DNA of 7,119 nt, from assembly GCA_021777685.1 (NCBI GenBank), contig JAJYDH010000345.1:1-7119 (forward strand). The letters run 5' to 3'. The notes under the pieces were generated by a model. That model was given only the letters and a program-made list of their open reading frames with translations, had not been told where the DNA came from and searched no databases. Below are positions 1 to 6,526 of this stretch, piece after piece. This stretch comes from Planctomycetota bacterium (GTDB lineage: Bacteria > Planctomycetota > Planctomycetia > Isosphaerales > Isosphaeraceae). The stretch's first letter is position 1; every line of letters starts with the position of its first letter. Both the position numbers and the translations under genes were made by a program.

Positions 1-2
1 AG

Positions 3-1106
3 TCCGGCCCGGTCGACGTCCCCCTCGCCCGGGTCGACGCCGAGCTGAACCGCCGCCTCAAGGACGCCCGGTCCGACTCGCGAGAGCCGGCCCATCGGGT
101 CCGGATGTCGAACCTGATCATCTACTGCGACGACTCGGAGAAGATGTGCTCGGCCGAGCCGCTGGTCCCCGAGATCGTCGCCAACCACCCGGCCCGGGTC
201 CTCCTGCTCCTGGCCGACCCGGCCGGATCGAACGGCGGCGACGTGAAGGCTTCCGTCCTGGTCCGCCAGGTCGACGGCGACCGCCGGCTGGTCTCCGAGC
301 AGATCACGCTCCGGGCCGAGGGCGGGGCGGTCGACAAGCTGCCGTTCGTCGTCCGGAGCCTGCTCATCGGCGACCTCCCCACCAACCTCTGGTGGGCCAG
401 CGCGACCCCGCCGCCGACGGCCGGCCCGATCCTCGACGAGCTGGCCGAGCAGGCCGAGCAGTTCCTCTACGACAGCCTGGGCTGGGCGGACCCCAATCAC
501 GCCATCGCCCGGACCTCGACCTGGCTCGGCAAGTTCGAGCGAGACCCGAGCGGTGGGCGCTGGCGGGTCGCCTCCGACGTGAACTGGCGGCGGCTCAAGT
601 TCTGGCGGCGGGTGCTCACCCAGGGGCTCGACCCCGCCTCCGCGCCGGGGCTCCTGGCGGACATCTCCGAAGTCGTCATCGAGCACGGCCCGCACAGCGT
701 CGCGCAGGCGTGGTCGGTCGCCGGCTGGCTGGCGTCGAGGCTCGGCTGGACCTACCAGGCCAGCAAGCTCCGGCCGAACGTCGAGATCGCCTTCCGGTTC
801 CAGGCCCCTCGGGGGCAGGTCACGCTCAAGATCGACCGCCTGGCCGAAGGTCCGTCGGAGATCCGCCGGGTCCGCGTCTCCGCCGGACCGGGGGGGAACC
901 TCGGCGTCCTGGAATTCGCCTCGGAGGAGGGCAACCGGCTCTCGGTCACGCCGCAGGGGGTCGCCGTGGCGCCCCGGACCGTGACCGTCCAGCCCCAGAA
1001 GCTCGCCGAGCTGGTCGCCCGCCAGCTCTCCGACCGCGAGCCCGACCCCGTCTTCCGCGAGAGCATGAAGGTCGCCCAGCAACTGGCCCGGCACCTCGAA
1101 GGCTGA
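3..1106 (+). CDS. opcA: Glucose-6-phosphate dehydrogenase assembly protein OpcA (5' partial)
   Basis: OpcA is known to promote assembly and redox activation of glucose-6-phosphate dehydrogenase (Zwf) in the cytoplasm, feeding the oxidative pentose phosphate pathway. The reading frame is open to the left edge, giving 367 codons in the window. The first ATG in frame (105) is not a good start: it lies inside the conserved stretch HRVRMSNLIIYC, and the codons before it read as a typical OpcA N-terminus with a PVDVPLARVDAELNRRL helix. Counting from that ATG, HPARVLLLLAD (28-38) and the LPTNLWW segment (about 91-97) match the N-terminal domain. The part from about residue 165 on, with HGPHSVAQAWSVAGWLASRLGW, is the C-terminal domain. 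There is no signal peptide. The true start is probably only a few codons left of the window. zwf is the expected upstream neighbour (inference). glk follows after 220 bases. Confidence 0.88.
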   Translation, partial: SGPVDVPLARVDAELNRRLKDARSDSREPAHRVRMSNLIIYCDDSEKMCSAEPLVPEIVANHPARVLLLLADPAGSNGGDVKASVLVRQVDGDRRLVSEQITLRAEGGAVDKLPFVVRSLLIGDLPTNLWWASATPPPTAGPILDELAEQAEQFLYDSLGWADPNHAIARTSTWLGKFERDPSGGRWRVASDVNWRRLKFWRRVLTQGLDPASAPGLLADISEVVIEHGPHSVAQAWSVAGWLASRLGWTYQASKLRPNVEIAFRFQAPRGQVTLKIDRLAEGPSEIRRVRVSAGPGGNLGVLEFASEEGNRLSVTPQGVAVAPRTVTVQPQKLAELVARQLSDREPDPVFRESMKVAQQLARHLEG

Positions 1107-1326
1107 AAGGCGGGGCAAGAATCATGACCTTCACGAGCGAAGATGGATGGTCGATGGATGATGGGCGATCGGAGAGAATCCCCGGGATCTCCCGCCGATC
1201 GGGCCATCCGCCGGATCGGGTCCCGTCGGCCATCGCCCATCGGACGTCGCCCATTACAGCTAGCCTTTCGCAACACGACCGCGGGGTGACGCCGAGCCGT
1301 CGCCCAACCTCGAAGGAGAGTCGTCC
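1107..1326. repeat. Degenerate GATGG-rich repeat relic in the opcA-glk gap
   Basis: The gap carries clustered GATGG/GATGGGCGAT words (1142-1169) and their complements: ATCGCCCATC at 1232-1241 and TCGCCCAT at 1247-1254. GATGGGCGAT (1160-1169) and ATCGCCCATC (1232-1241) form a perfect 10-base inverted repeat. Between them are two near-identical direct words, CCGCCGATCGGG (about 1192-1203) and CCGCCGGATCGGG (about 1208-1220). I see no coding sequence, no SD-led start and no T-tract terminator. It looks like an eroded dispersed repeat, but membership of a genome-wide family is inferred, not seen. Confidence 0.5.
1313..1318 (+). promoter_or_regulatory. Ribosome binding site of glk
   Basis: AAGGAG, complementary to the 3' end of 16S rRNA, sits 8 bases before the ATG at 1327. 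It is the best Shine-Dalgarno site in the window and fixes the glk start. The GH63 gene downstream has nothing comparable. Confidence 0.8.
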
Positions 1327-2313
1327 ATGATCCTGGCCGGCGACATCGGCGGCACCAAGACCGTCCTCGCCCTGTTCGAACCCGACGGCGGGGAACTCAA
1401 GCCGGTCCGCGAGGCGACGTTCCCCAGCCGGTCACATGCCACGTTTGAGGAGATCCTCGCGGCCTTCCTCGACGCCTCGCCGGGCTCGAAGCCCGATGCG
1501 GCCTGCTTCGGCGTGGCCGGCGCGGTGATCGACGGCCGGGCCCAGACCACCAACCTGCCCTGGGTCCTCGAAGAGGCGGCGCTGGCCCGGACCATCGGCG
1601 CCCGCAAGGCCACGCTGCTCAACGACCTGGAGGCGGCGGCCTACGGGACGCTCCACCTCAGCCTGGAGGAGAAGCACGTCCTCAATCCGGGGACCTCCAG
1701 GCGAAAGCGGGGCAACATCGCCGTCATCGCCGCCGGGACCGGCCTGGGCGAGGCGATCCTCTTCTACGACGGCGAGAAGTACCAGCCCATCGCCTCCGAG
1801 GGGGGCCACGGCGACTTCGCCCCCCAGTCCGACGTCGAGATCGACCTCCTCCGCTACCTCCGCGCGAAGTTCGGCGGCCACGTCAGCTACGAGCGGGTGC
1901 TCTCCGGCCCCGGCTTCTTCAACGTCTACTCGTTCTTCCGCGACACCGGCCACGCCCCCGAGCCCGACTGGCTCGCCGAGCGGCTGAGGACCGGAGACCC
2001 CAGCGCCGTCGTCGCCGAGGTCGGCCTGGCCGGCAACGACAAGAATTGCGAGGCCACGCTCGACCTCTTCGCCACCATCTACGGGGCCGAGGCCGGCAAC
2101 CTCGCGCTGAAGGCCCTGGCCGTCGGCGGCGTCTTCATCGCGGGGGGGATCGCCCCCAAGATCCTCGCCGCCCTGACCAAGAATGACGCCTTCCTCAAGG
2201 GCTTCTTCGCCAAGGGCCGGTTCGGGGCCCTGATGAAGAACCTCCACGTCAGCGTCGCCCTCAACCCCCGAGCCCCCCTGATCGGCGCGGCCCATTACGC
2301 GCACGAGCATTGA
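1327..2313 (+). CDS. glk: Glucokinase (Glk family)
   Basis: This cytoplasmic enzyme phosphorylates glucose to glucose-6-phosphate with ATP. The 328 residues match the usual length of E. coli-type Glk. Visible motifs are the N-terminal phosphate-binding loop GDIGGTKT (5-12), NDLEAAAYG (99-107) with D100 as the expected catalytic base, the ATP-binding segment AAGTGLGEA (135-143), the sugar-binding EGGHGDFAP (158-166) with E158 and H161, VSYERVLSGPG (186-196) with E189, and the adenosine-site glycines AGGIAPK (272-278). This set fits the Glk family (Pfam Glucokinase) better than ROK kinases, because the ROK zinc-binding CxCGxxGC motif is absent. The start is fixed by AAGGAG 8 bases upstream. Its product is the substrate of the Zwf/OpcA system encoded just upstream. 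An inverted REP pair lies 43 bases after the stop. Nothing appears truncated or mutated. Confidence 0.94.
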   Translation: MILAGDIGGTKTVLALFEPDGGELKPVREATFPSRSHATFEEILAAFLDASPGSKPDAACFGVAGAVIDGRAQTTNLPWVLEEAALARTIGARKATLLNDLEAAAYGTLHLSLEEKHVLNPGTSRRKRGNIAVIAAGTGLGEAILFYDGEKYQPIASEGGHGDFAPQSDVEIDLLRYLRAKFGGHVSYERVLSGPGFFNVYSFFRDTGHAPEPDWLAERLRTGDPSAVVAEVGLAGNDKNCEATLDLFATIYGAEAGNLALKALAVGGVFIAGGIAPKILAALTKNDAFLKGFFAKGRFGALMKNLHVSVALNPRAPLIGAAHYAHEH

Positions 2314-2356
2314 CCAAGCTACCCGTCCCGAGCGGCGTTGGGGATTGCAAGTCGCC

Positions 2357-2446
2357 CTTGTAGGGTGGGTGAGCGGCAGCGAAACCCACCGGAGACGGCC
2401 TCGCCGAGCGTTGGTGGGTTTCACTGCCGCTCACCCACCCTACAAG
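2357..2446. repeat. Inverted pair of REP-like hairpins (34-base arms)
   Basis: Arms 2357-2390 and 2413-2446 are reverse complements over 34 bases with one mismatch, around a 22-base spacer. Each arm is itself a hairpin with a 7-bp stem: GGTGGGT/ACCCACC at 2364-2370/2384-2390, and again at 2413-2419/2433-2439. Two self-complementary units in opposite orientation is the layout of a BIME or small palindromic mobile element. The mismatch is C against A in a + strand transcript but G against U in a - strand transcript. There is no T-tract after it, so it is not a canonical terminator, although it could slow polymerase or protect the glk mRNA 3' end. I see no flanking target-site duplication and no transposase. 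Confidence 0.85.
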
Positions 2447-2504
2447 CCAGGGGGCCTCTTCAGACTCGGCAGCGAGGTAGGCCTCTACTTGCCGGGATAG
2501 TGTG

Positions 2505-2531
2505 TTAACCGGATGGCCCGAAGGCGATAAT
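2505..2531 (+). promoter_or_regulatory. Possible weak sigma70-type promoter ahead of the GH63 gene
   Basis: TTAACC (2505-2510, 4 of 6 to TTGACA) and GATAAT (2526-2531, 5 of 6 to TATAAT) are separated by 15 bases, shorter than the ideal 17. The site lies in one of the least GC-rich parts of the window. If used, it gives a 5' leader of roughly 270 bases that includes the TTGGGTTC repeat cluster. A second, weaker pair is TTGACC (2564-2569) with GAAATT (2587-2592), spacing 17. This rests on consensus matching by eye only. Confidence 0.22.
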
Positions 2532-2590
2532 AAGCCTGGAACTCGGCGAACCCCTCTCTACTGTTGACCCCAGCTTGAGATGCGCCGAAA

Positions 2591-2746
2591 TTGGGTTTGT
2601 CTTGTTCTGAAACCATCCCGAGCGATTGGGTTCATCTGCCGGGCGATCGCCGGCCCGGTTGGGTTCGAGTTTTGACGAGGCGGACGAGCGATCCGAGGAC
2701 GGGCAGAGATCGGGCGACGGGGCCGGATCGGGTTGGGTTCGAGTTT
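2591..2746 (+). repeat. Cluster of four TTGGGTTC-type motifs
   Basis: TTGGGTT followed by C or T occurs at 2591, 2626, 2659 and 2733. The last two share the longer word GGTTGGGTTCGAGTTT. Start-to-start spacings are 35, 33 and 74 bases, so the pattern is close to a 35-37 base period with one unit missing or eroded. The motif is T-rich and stands out against its GC-rich surroundings. An exact copy in the opposite orientation lies at 6491-6498, ahead of another gene. This points to a dispersed short repeat rather than a gene. Its function is unknown. Confidence 0.6.
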
Positions 2747-2805
2747 CCCCGGCGGCCGGGCCCGCCAAGTCATCATCCACGACCATCGAGCGACCGAGAC
2801 CGACC

Positions 2806-5493
2806 ATGCCGACGAAGACGAGGCCGATTCCCGACTCCGTGGAGCACCTGCGACTCGCCGAGATCCACGACAGCACGTCCGGCTGGCGGAGGTGGGGGCC
2901 ATACGTCAGCGATCGAGCCTGGGCCACGGTCCGCGAGGACTACTCCGACGACGGCGAGGCGTGGGACTACCTGCCCCACGAGCTGGCCCGGAGCAAGGCG
3001 TATCGCTGGGGCGAGGACGGGATCGCCGGCTGGTCCGACCGCTACCAGCTCATCGTCTTTGCCCCGGCGTTCTGGAACGGCCGCGACCGGATCTTGAAGG
3101 AGCGGCTCTTCGGCCTGGCCGGACCCGAGGGGAACCACGGCGAGGACGTCAAGGAGTACTACTTCTACCTCGACGCCACCCCCTCGCACTCGTACCAGAA
3201 GTTCCTCTACAAGTACCCTCAGGCCGAGTTCCCGTATGAACGACTCAAGCGGGAGAACGCCAGCCGAGGCGCGACCGAGCCCGAGTTCGAGCTGCTCGAC
3301 ACCGGGATCTTCGACGAGGACCGCTATTTCGACATCGAGGTCGAGTACGCCAAGGACTCGATGGAAGACCTGGCGATCCGGATCTCGGCGACCAACCGGG
3401 GGCCCGACCCCGCGCCCCTGCATCTGATCCCGCACCTCTGGTTCCGGAACACCTGGAGTTGGGGCCGCAAGCCCGGCCCGTCGCCCAAGATCTACCTCGG
3501 GCCGTCGACCGAGTCGACCCTGTCGCTCATCACCGACGACTCGATGATGGAGACTCTGGCGACCGTCCCCGTCGCCTACCGGATCGGCGCCCGGACCTTC
3601 TACGCCCCCACTGGCGGGACGCCGCTGTTCACCAACAACGAGACCAACTTCGCCAAGGTCTACGGCCCGGGCTCGACCAACACCACGCCCTTCGTCAAGG
3701 ACGCCTTCCACCGCCAGATCGTCGACGGCGAGGACTGCACCAACCCCGACGGGATCGGCACCAAGTCGGCCATCCATTACCGGTTCGACGCCGTCCGGCC
3801 CGGCGAGACCGTCACCCTCCGCTTCCGCCTGACCGACACCTGCTACCTCGGCGACCCCCTGGCCGGGGTCGATGACGTCATCGACCGCCGGAAGGCCGAG
3901 GCCGACGACTATTACGAGGCGATCCACCCCGAGACCGCGACCGCCGACGAGAAGAACATCCAGCGCCAGGCCCTGGCCAGCATGATCTGGACCAAGCAGG
4001 CCTACCTCATCGACGTCGACGTCTGGCTCAAGGGGGACAACCCCGACTGGCCCCCGCCCAAATCGCGCGAGCACATCCGCAACCAGCACTGGAAGCACCT
4101 GAACTCGATGCGGGTGATGACCGTCTGCGACAAGTGGGAATATCCCTGGTTCGCCGCCTGGGACCTCGCCTTCCAGTGCATCCCGTTCGCCCTGGTCGAC
4201 CCGGACTTCGCCAAGAACCAGCTCTGGGTCCTCCTGTTCGAGCAGTTCCAGCACCCCAACGGCCAGATCCCGGCCTACGAGTGGGAATTCTCCGACCTCA
4301 ACCCGCCGGTCCACGCCTGGGCCGTCTGGCGGGTCTACAACATGGACCGGATCAGGTCGGGCAAGGCCGATCGCGAGTGGCTGGAGCGCTGCTTCCACAA
4401 GCTGATGCTCAACTTCACCTGGTGGGTGAACAAGGTCGACAAGGAGGGGAACAACGTCTTCGAGGGCGGCTTCCTCGGGCTCGACAACATCACGGTCGTC
4501 GACCGCTCGAAGCGCTGCTCCGACGGCTCGTCGATCGAGCAGTCCGACGCGACCGGCTGGATGGGCATGTTCTGCCTGAACCTGATGCGGATCGCGCTGG
4601 AGCTGGCCAAGGAGAACAAGACCTACGAGGCCCTGGCGACCAAGTTCTTCCAGCATTACGTGCTCGTGGCCGGGGCCATGAAGCACATGGGCAACCGCGA
4701 TTACTCGCTCTGGGACGAGAAGGACGGCTTCTTCTACGACGTCCTCCGCTACCCCGACGGCCGGTTCCACAAGCTCCGGGTCCGGTCGCTGGTCGGGCTG
4801 ATCCCGCTCTTCGCCGTCGAGCGGCTCGAAGAGAGCTGGATCGCGCCGTTCCAGGAGTTCCGGAGCAACCTCCACTGGTTCCTGAAGAACCGCAAGGAGC
4901 AGGTCAGCGGGGTCGTCCACACGATCCAGCACAAGGACGACACGACCCACGCCCTGACGATCCTCAACCAGGAGCAGATCCGGCGGATCGCCCGGCGGAT
5001 CATGGACCCCGAGGAGTTCCTCTCCGACTACGGGGTCCGGAGCCTCTCCAAGGCCCACGCCGAGCACCCGTTCATCTTCGACGGCCAGGCCGTCGGCTAC
5101 GAGCCGGCCGAGGCGATCAGCAAGCTCAAAGGGGGCAACTCGAACTGGCGCGGGCCGCTCTGGTTCCCGACCAGCTTCCTGCTGATCGAGTCGCTCCGCA
5201 AGCTCGGCAAGGCGTTCGGCGGCGAGGTCGCCGGCGGGATCACCCCAGGTGTCCCGTTCAACGCGATGGCCCGCGAGATCTCCGAGCGGATGATCGCCAC
5301 CTTCGCCCGCGACCGCAACGGCCGCCGGCCCGTCTTCGGCGACTCGGACAAGTTCCAGCACGACCCCCACTGGCACGATCATTTGCTATTCTATGAATAC
5401 TTCAATGGGGACACCGGGGCCGGGCTCGGGGCCTCGCACCAGACCGGCTGGACGGCGCTGATCGCCAGCCTGATCGACGAGTGGCGGAATTGA
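2806..5493 (+). CDS. GH63 / MGH1-type glycoside hydrolase, probable alpha-glucosidase
   Basis: This 895-residue protein matches the large GH63-related glucosidases (yeast YMR196W-like, MGH1-type domain); GH63 enzymes are inverting alpha-glycosidases. The N-terminal part has WGPYVSDRAWATVREDYS (30-47) and EYYFYLDATPSHSY (117-130). The (alpha/alpha)6 barrel has PWFAAWDLAF with D453 as candidate general acid, GNSNWRGPLW (777-786) lining the site, and a C-terminal FYEYFNGDTGAG followed by HQTGWTAL, with E864 as candidate base. There is no signal peptide, so it should be cytoplasmic. The ATG at 2806 was chosen because the in-frame TTG at 2626 would add 60 residues encoded by intergenic repeats. 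No good Shine-Dalgarno site precedes 2806. The substrate is not evident; a glucose disaccharide or glucosylglycerate-type solute would fit the neighbouring glucokinase (inference). A methyltransferase starts 6 bases downstream. Confidence 0.87.
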   Translation: MPTKTRPIPDSVEHLRLAEIHDSTSGWRRWGPYVSDRAWATVREDYSDDGEAWDYLPHELARSKAYRWGEDGIAGWSDRYQLIVFAPAFWNGRDRILKERLFGLAGPEGNHGEDVKEYYFYLDATPSHSYQKFLYKYPQAEFPYERLKRENASRGATEPEFELLDTGIFDEDRYFDIEVEYAKDSMEDLAIRISATNRGPDPAPLHLIPHLWFRNTWSWGRKPGPSPKIYLGPSTESTLSLITDDSMMETLATVPVAYRIGARTFYAPTGGTPLFTNNETNFAKVYGPGSTNTTPFVKDAFHRQIVDGEDCTNPDGIGTKSAIHYRFDAVRPGETVTLRFRLTDTCYLGDPLAGVDDVIDRRKAEADDYYEAIHPETATADEKNIQRQALASMIWTKQAYLIDVDVWLKGDNPDWPPPKSREHIRNQHWKHLNSMRVMTVCDKWEYPWFAAWDLAFQCIPFALVDPDFAKNQLWVLLFEQFQHPNGQIPAYEWEFSDLNPPVHAWAVWRVYNMDRIRSGKADREWLERCFHKLMLNFTWWVNKVDKEGNNVFEGGFLGLDNITVVDRSKRCSDGSSIEQSDATGWMGMFCLNLMRIALELAKENKTYEALATKFFQHYVLVAGAMKHMGNRDYSLWDEKDGFFYDVLRYPDGRFHKLRVRSLVGLIPLFAVERLEESWIAPFQEFRSNLHWFLKNRKEQVSGVVHTIQHKDDTTHALTILNQEQIRRIARRIMDPEEFLSDYGVRSLSKAHAEHPFIFDGQAVGYEPAEAISKLKGGNSNWRGPLWFPTSFLLIESLRKLGKAFGGEVAGGITPGVPFNAMAREISERMIATFARDRNGRRPVFGDSDKFQHDPHWHDHLLFYEYFNGDTGAGLGASHQTGWTALIASLIDEWRN

Positions 5494-5499
5494 CCGGGG

Positions 5500-6363
5500 G
5501 TGGACTTCGAACCGGCGAGACCATCCGTCGAGGACCTGTACCGGACCGCCGAGGGGGGCGTGCGCGGCTCCTTCGGCGAGGACCGGGCCGGCGCCCTGGC
5601 CTACTATGCCCCGCTGGTCGCGTTCGTCCTCGGCCTCCGGCCCGCCGAGGGCGCCCGCCTTCTCGACGTCGGCTGCGGGGTGGGCTGGTCAACCTTCGCC
5701 CTGGCCGTCGCCGGGTACGAGGCGACCGGGATCGACCTGAATCCCAGGGCGTTCGAGCCCCCGGCCCATCCCCGCTGCGTCCTCCGCGAGGGGAGCGCGA
5801 CCGAGATCCCCTACCCGGCCGACTCGTTCGACGTTGTGGCCTGCTACCAGTGCCTCGAACACGTCCCGGACCCCGGGCGCGCCCTCGACGAGATGGCCCG
5901 GGTCTGCCGGCCGGGGGGCTTCCTCGCGGTCGTCGGCCCCAACCTGGTCAGCCCCTTCCCCGGGCTCGCGTACCTGGCCCGGCCGTCCTCGTGGCGCAAT
6001 CTCCCGCTCCGACGCCGGGCGGGTATGGCCCGGCATCCCTACGGGAACACCCTGCCGGAGATCCTCGGATTCTCCCTGCTCCGATCGGCCCAGGTGGTCG
6101 CCAAGCTCTGCCGCCGAGGGCCGGGCTTCACCATGCGCGAGCCCGACCCCACCCCGCCGTTCCACGCCGACAACGACGCCTGCTACCTCTGCAACCCGAC
6201 CGACCTGATCGCTGACTTCCGTCGCCGGGGGTTCGCGATCGTCCGACGAGGCAAGCCGGGAAGGCCGCCGCTGTCCTACCTCCTCGCGGGCGGGACCTGG
6301 GTCGCGGCCCGGAAGCGCCGCCAGGACGAAGATGGGGACGCAACGCGACCGGGGCAAACTTGA
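5500..6363 (+). CDS. Class I SAM-dependent methyltransferase (Methyltransf_11 type)
   Basis: The protein has 287 residues with a Rossmann-type SAM-binding domain. Motif I is LLDVGCGVGWSTFAL (54-68), the acidic residue after strand 2 is D79 in GIDLNP, motif II/III is FDVVACYQCLEHVPDP (110-125), and the post-motif is RVCRPGGFLAVVGP (134-147). The C-terminal half (about 148-287) is the likely acceptor region. It holds a C228-x2-C231 pair in ACYLCNPTDLIADF and ends in a charged tail. The acceptor, whether small molecule, lipid or glycan, cannot be told from sequence. The GTG at 5500 is the only sensible start. It lies 6 bases after the hydrolase stop with only a GGGG stretch as ribosome site, which suggests translational coupling to the upstream gene. 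There is no signal peptide or membrane segment. UbiE-like or natural-product methyltransferases are alternatives at this level of resemblance. Confidence 0.85.
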   Translation: MDFEPARPSVEDLYRTAEGGVRGSFGEDRAGALAYYAPLVAFVLGLRPAEGARLLDVGCGVGWSTFALAVAGYEATGIDLNPRAFEPPAHPRCVLREGSATEIPYPADSFDVVACYQCLEHVPDPGRALDEMARVCRPGGFLAVVGPNLVSPFPGLAYLARPSSWRNLPLRRRAGMARHPYGNTLPEILGFSLLRSAQVVAKLCRRGPGFTMREPDPTPPFHADNDACYLCNPTDLIADFRRRGFAIVRRGKPGRPPLSYLLAGGTWVAARKRRQDEDGDATRPGQT

Positions 6364-6490
6364 AGTTGTCGGGAAGAGCCGCCCGGGACACATCGGTACG
6401 ATCAGAAAGGCATTGTATTTGCCCGTTCAGATCCTCCGCGGGTCGCGGGGCCCGCCGGGGGGCGCCGGACGTGCGAGCGGCCCTCCCGCC

Positions 6491-6499
6491 GAACCCAAT
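6491..6499 (-). repeat. Inverted single copy of the TTGGGTTC motif
   Basis: GAACCCAAT here is the reverse complement of ATTGGGTTC, matching the motif cluster at 2591-2746 in the opposite orientation. It sits 28 bases before the start of the secreted-protein gene. The flanking CCGCC and GGCGG can form a 5-bp stem that puts the motif in the loop. Confidence 0.4.
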
Positions 6500-6514
6500 C
6501 CTGGCGGTCTTGAC

Positions 6515-6519
6515 GGGAG
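6515..6519 (+). promoter_or_regulatory. Ribosome binding site of the secreted-protein gene
   Basis: GGGAG lies 7 bases before the ATG at 6527. With the immediately following signal peptide, this supports the chosen start. Confidence 0.6.
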
Positions 6520-6526
6520 TACAACG

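Noticed and set aside
146..1330. A 394-codon + strand frame across opcA and the gap
   Set aside because: Off-frame Arg/Pro/Gly-rich translation that runs through a repeat-filled intergenic region; opcA is clear in the other frame.
1432..2424. A 330-codon open frame on the - strand across glk
   Set aside because: Same composition artefact opposite an intact glucokinase; its start lies in the REP palindrome.
2357..2446. The long palindrome as a rho-independent terminator of glk
   Set aside because: No T-tract follows on either strand, the loop is 22 bases, and each arm has its own hairpin, which fits a REP pair better.
2591..2746. The TTGGGTTC cluster as a CRISPR array
   Set aside because: Only 8 to 16 bases are shared between copies, the spacing is irregular (35, 33, 74), and no cas gene is present.
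2773..5382. An 869-codon open frame on the - strand across the GH63 gene
   Set aside because: It lies opposite a well-supported gene, its translation is dominated by V, G, D, L and E as expected from the complement of G/C-ending codons, and it shows no domain motif.
4134..5396. A 420-codon + strand frame inside the GH63 gene
   Set aside because: Arg/Pro/Gly-rich translation typical of an off-frame reading of GC-rich DNA, with no motif; the GH63 frame has catalytic motifs across the same bases.
6413..6418. TTGTAT as part of a promoter for the secreted-protein gene
   Set aside because: It is in a locally A/T-richer spot, but no matching partner hexamer lies at an acceptable spacing on either side.
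6436..6448. Hairpin CCGCG-GGT-CGCGG as terminator of the methyltransferase gene
   Set aside because: A 5-bp stem in very GC-rich DNA is expected by chance and no T-tract follows.
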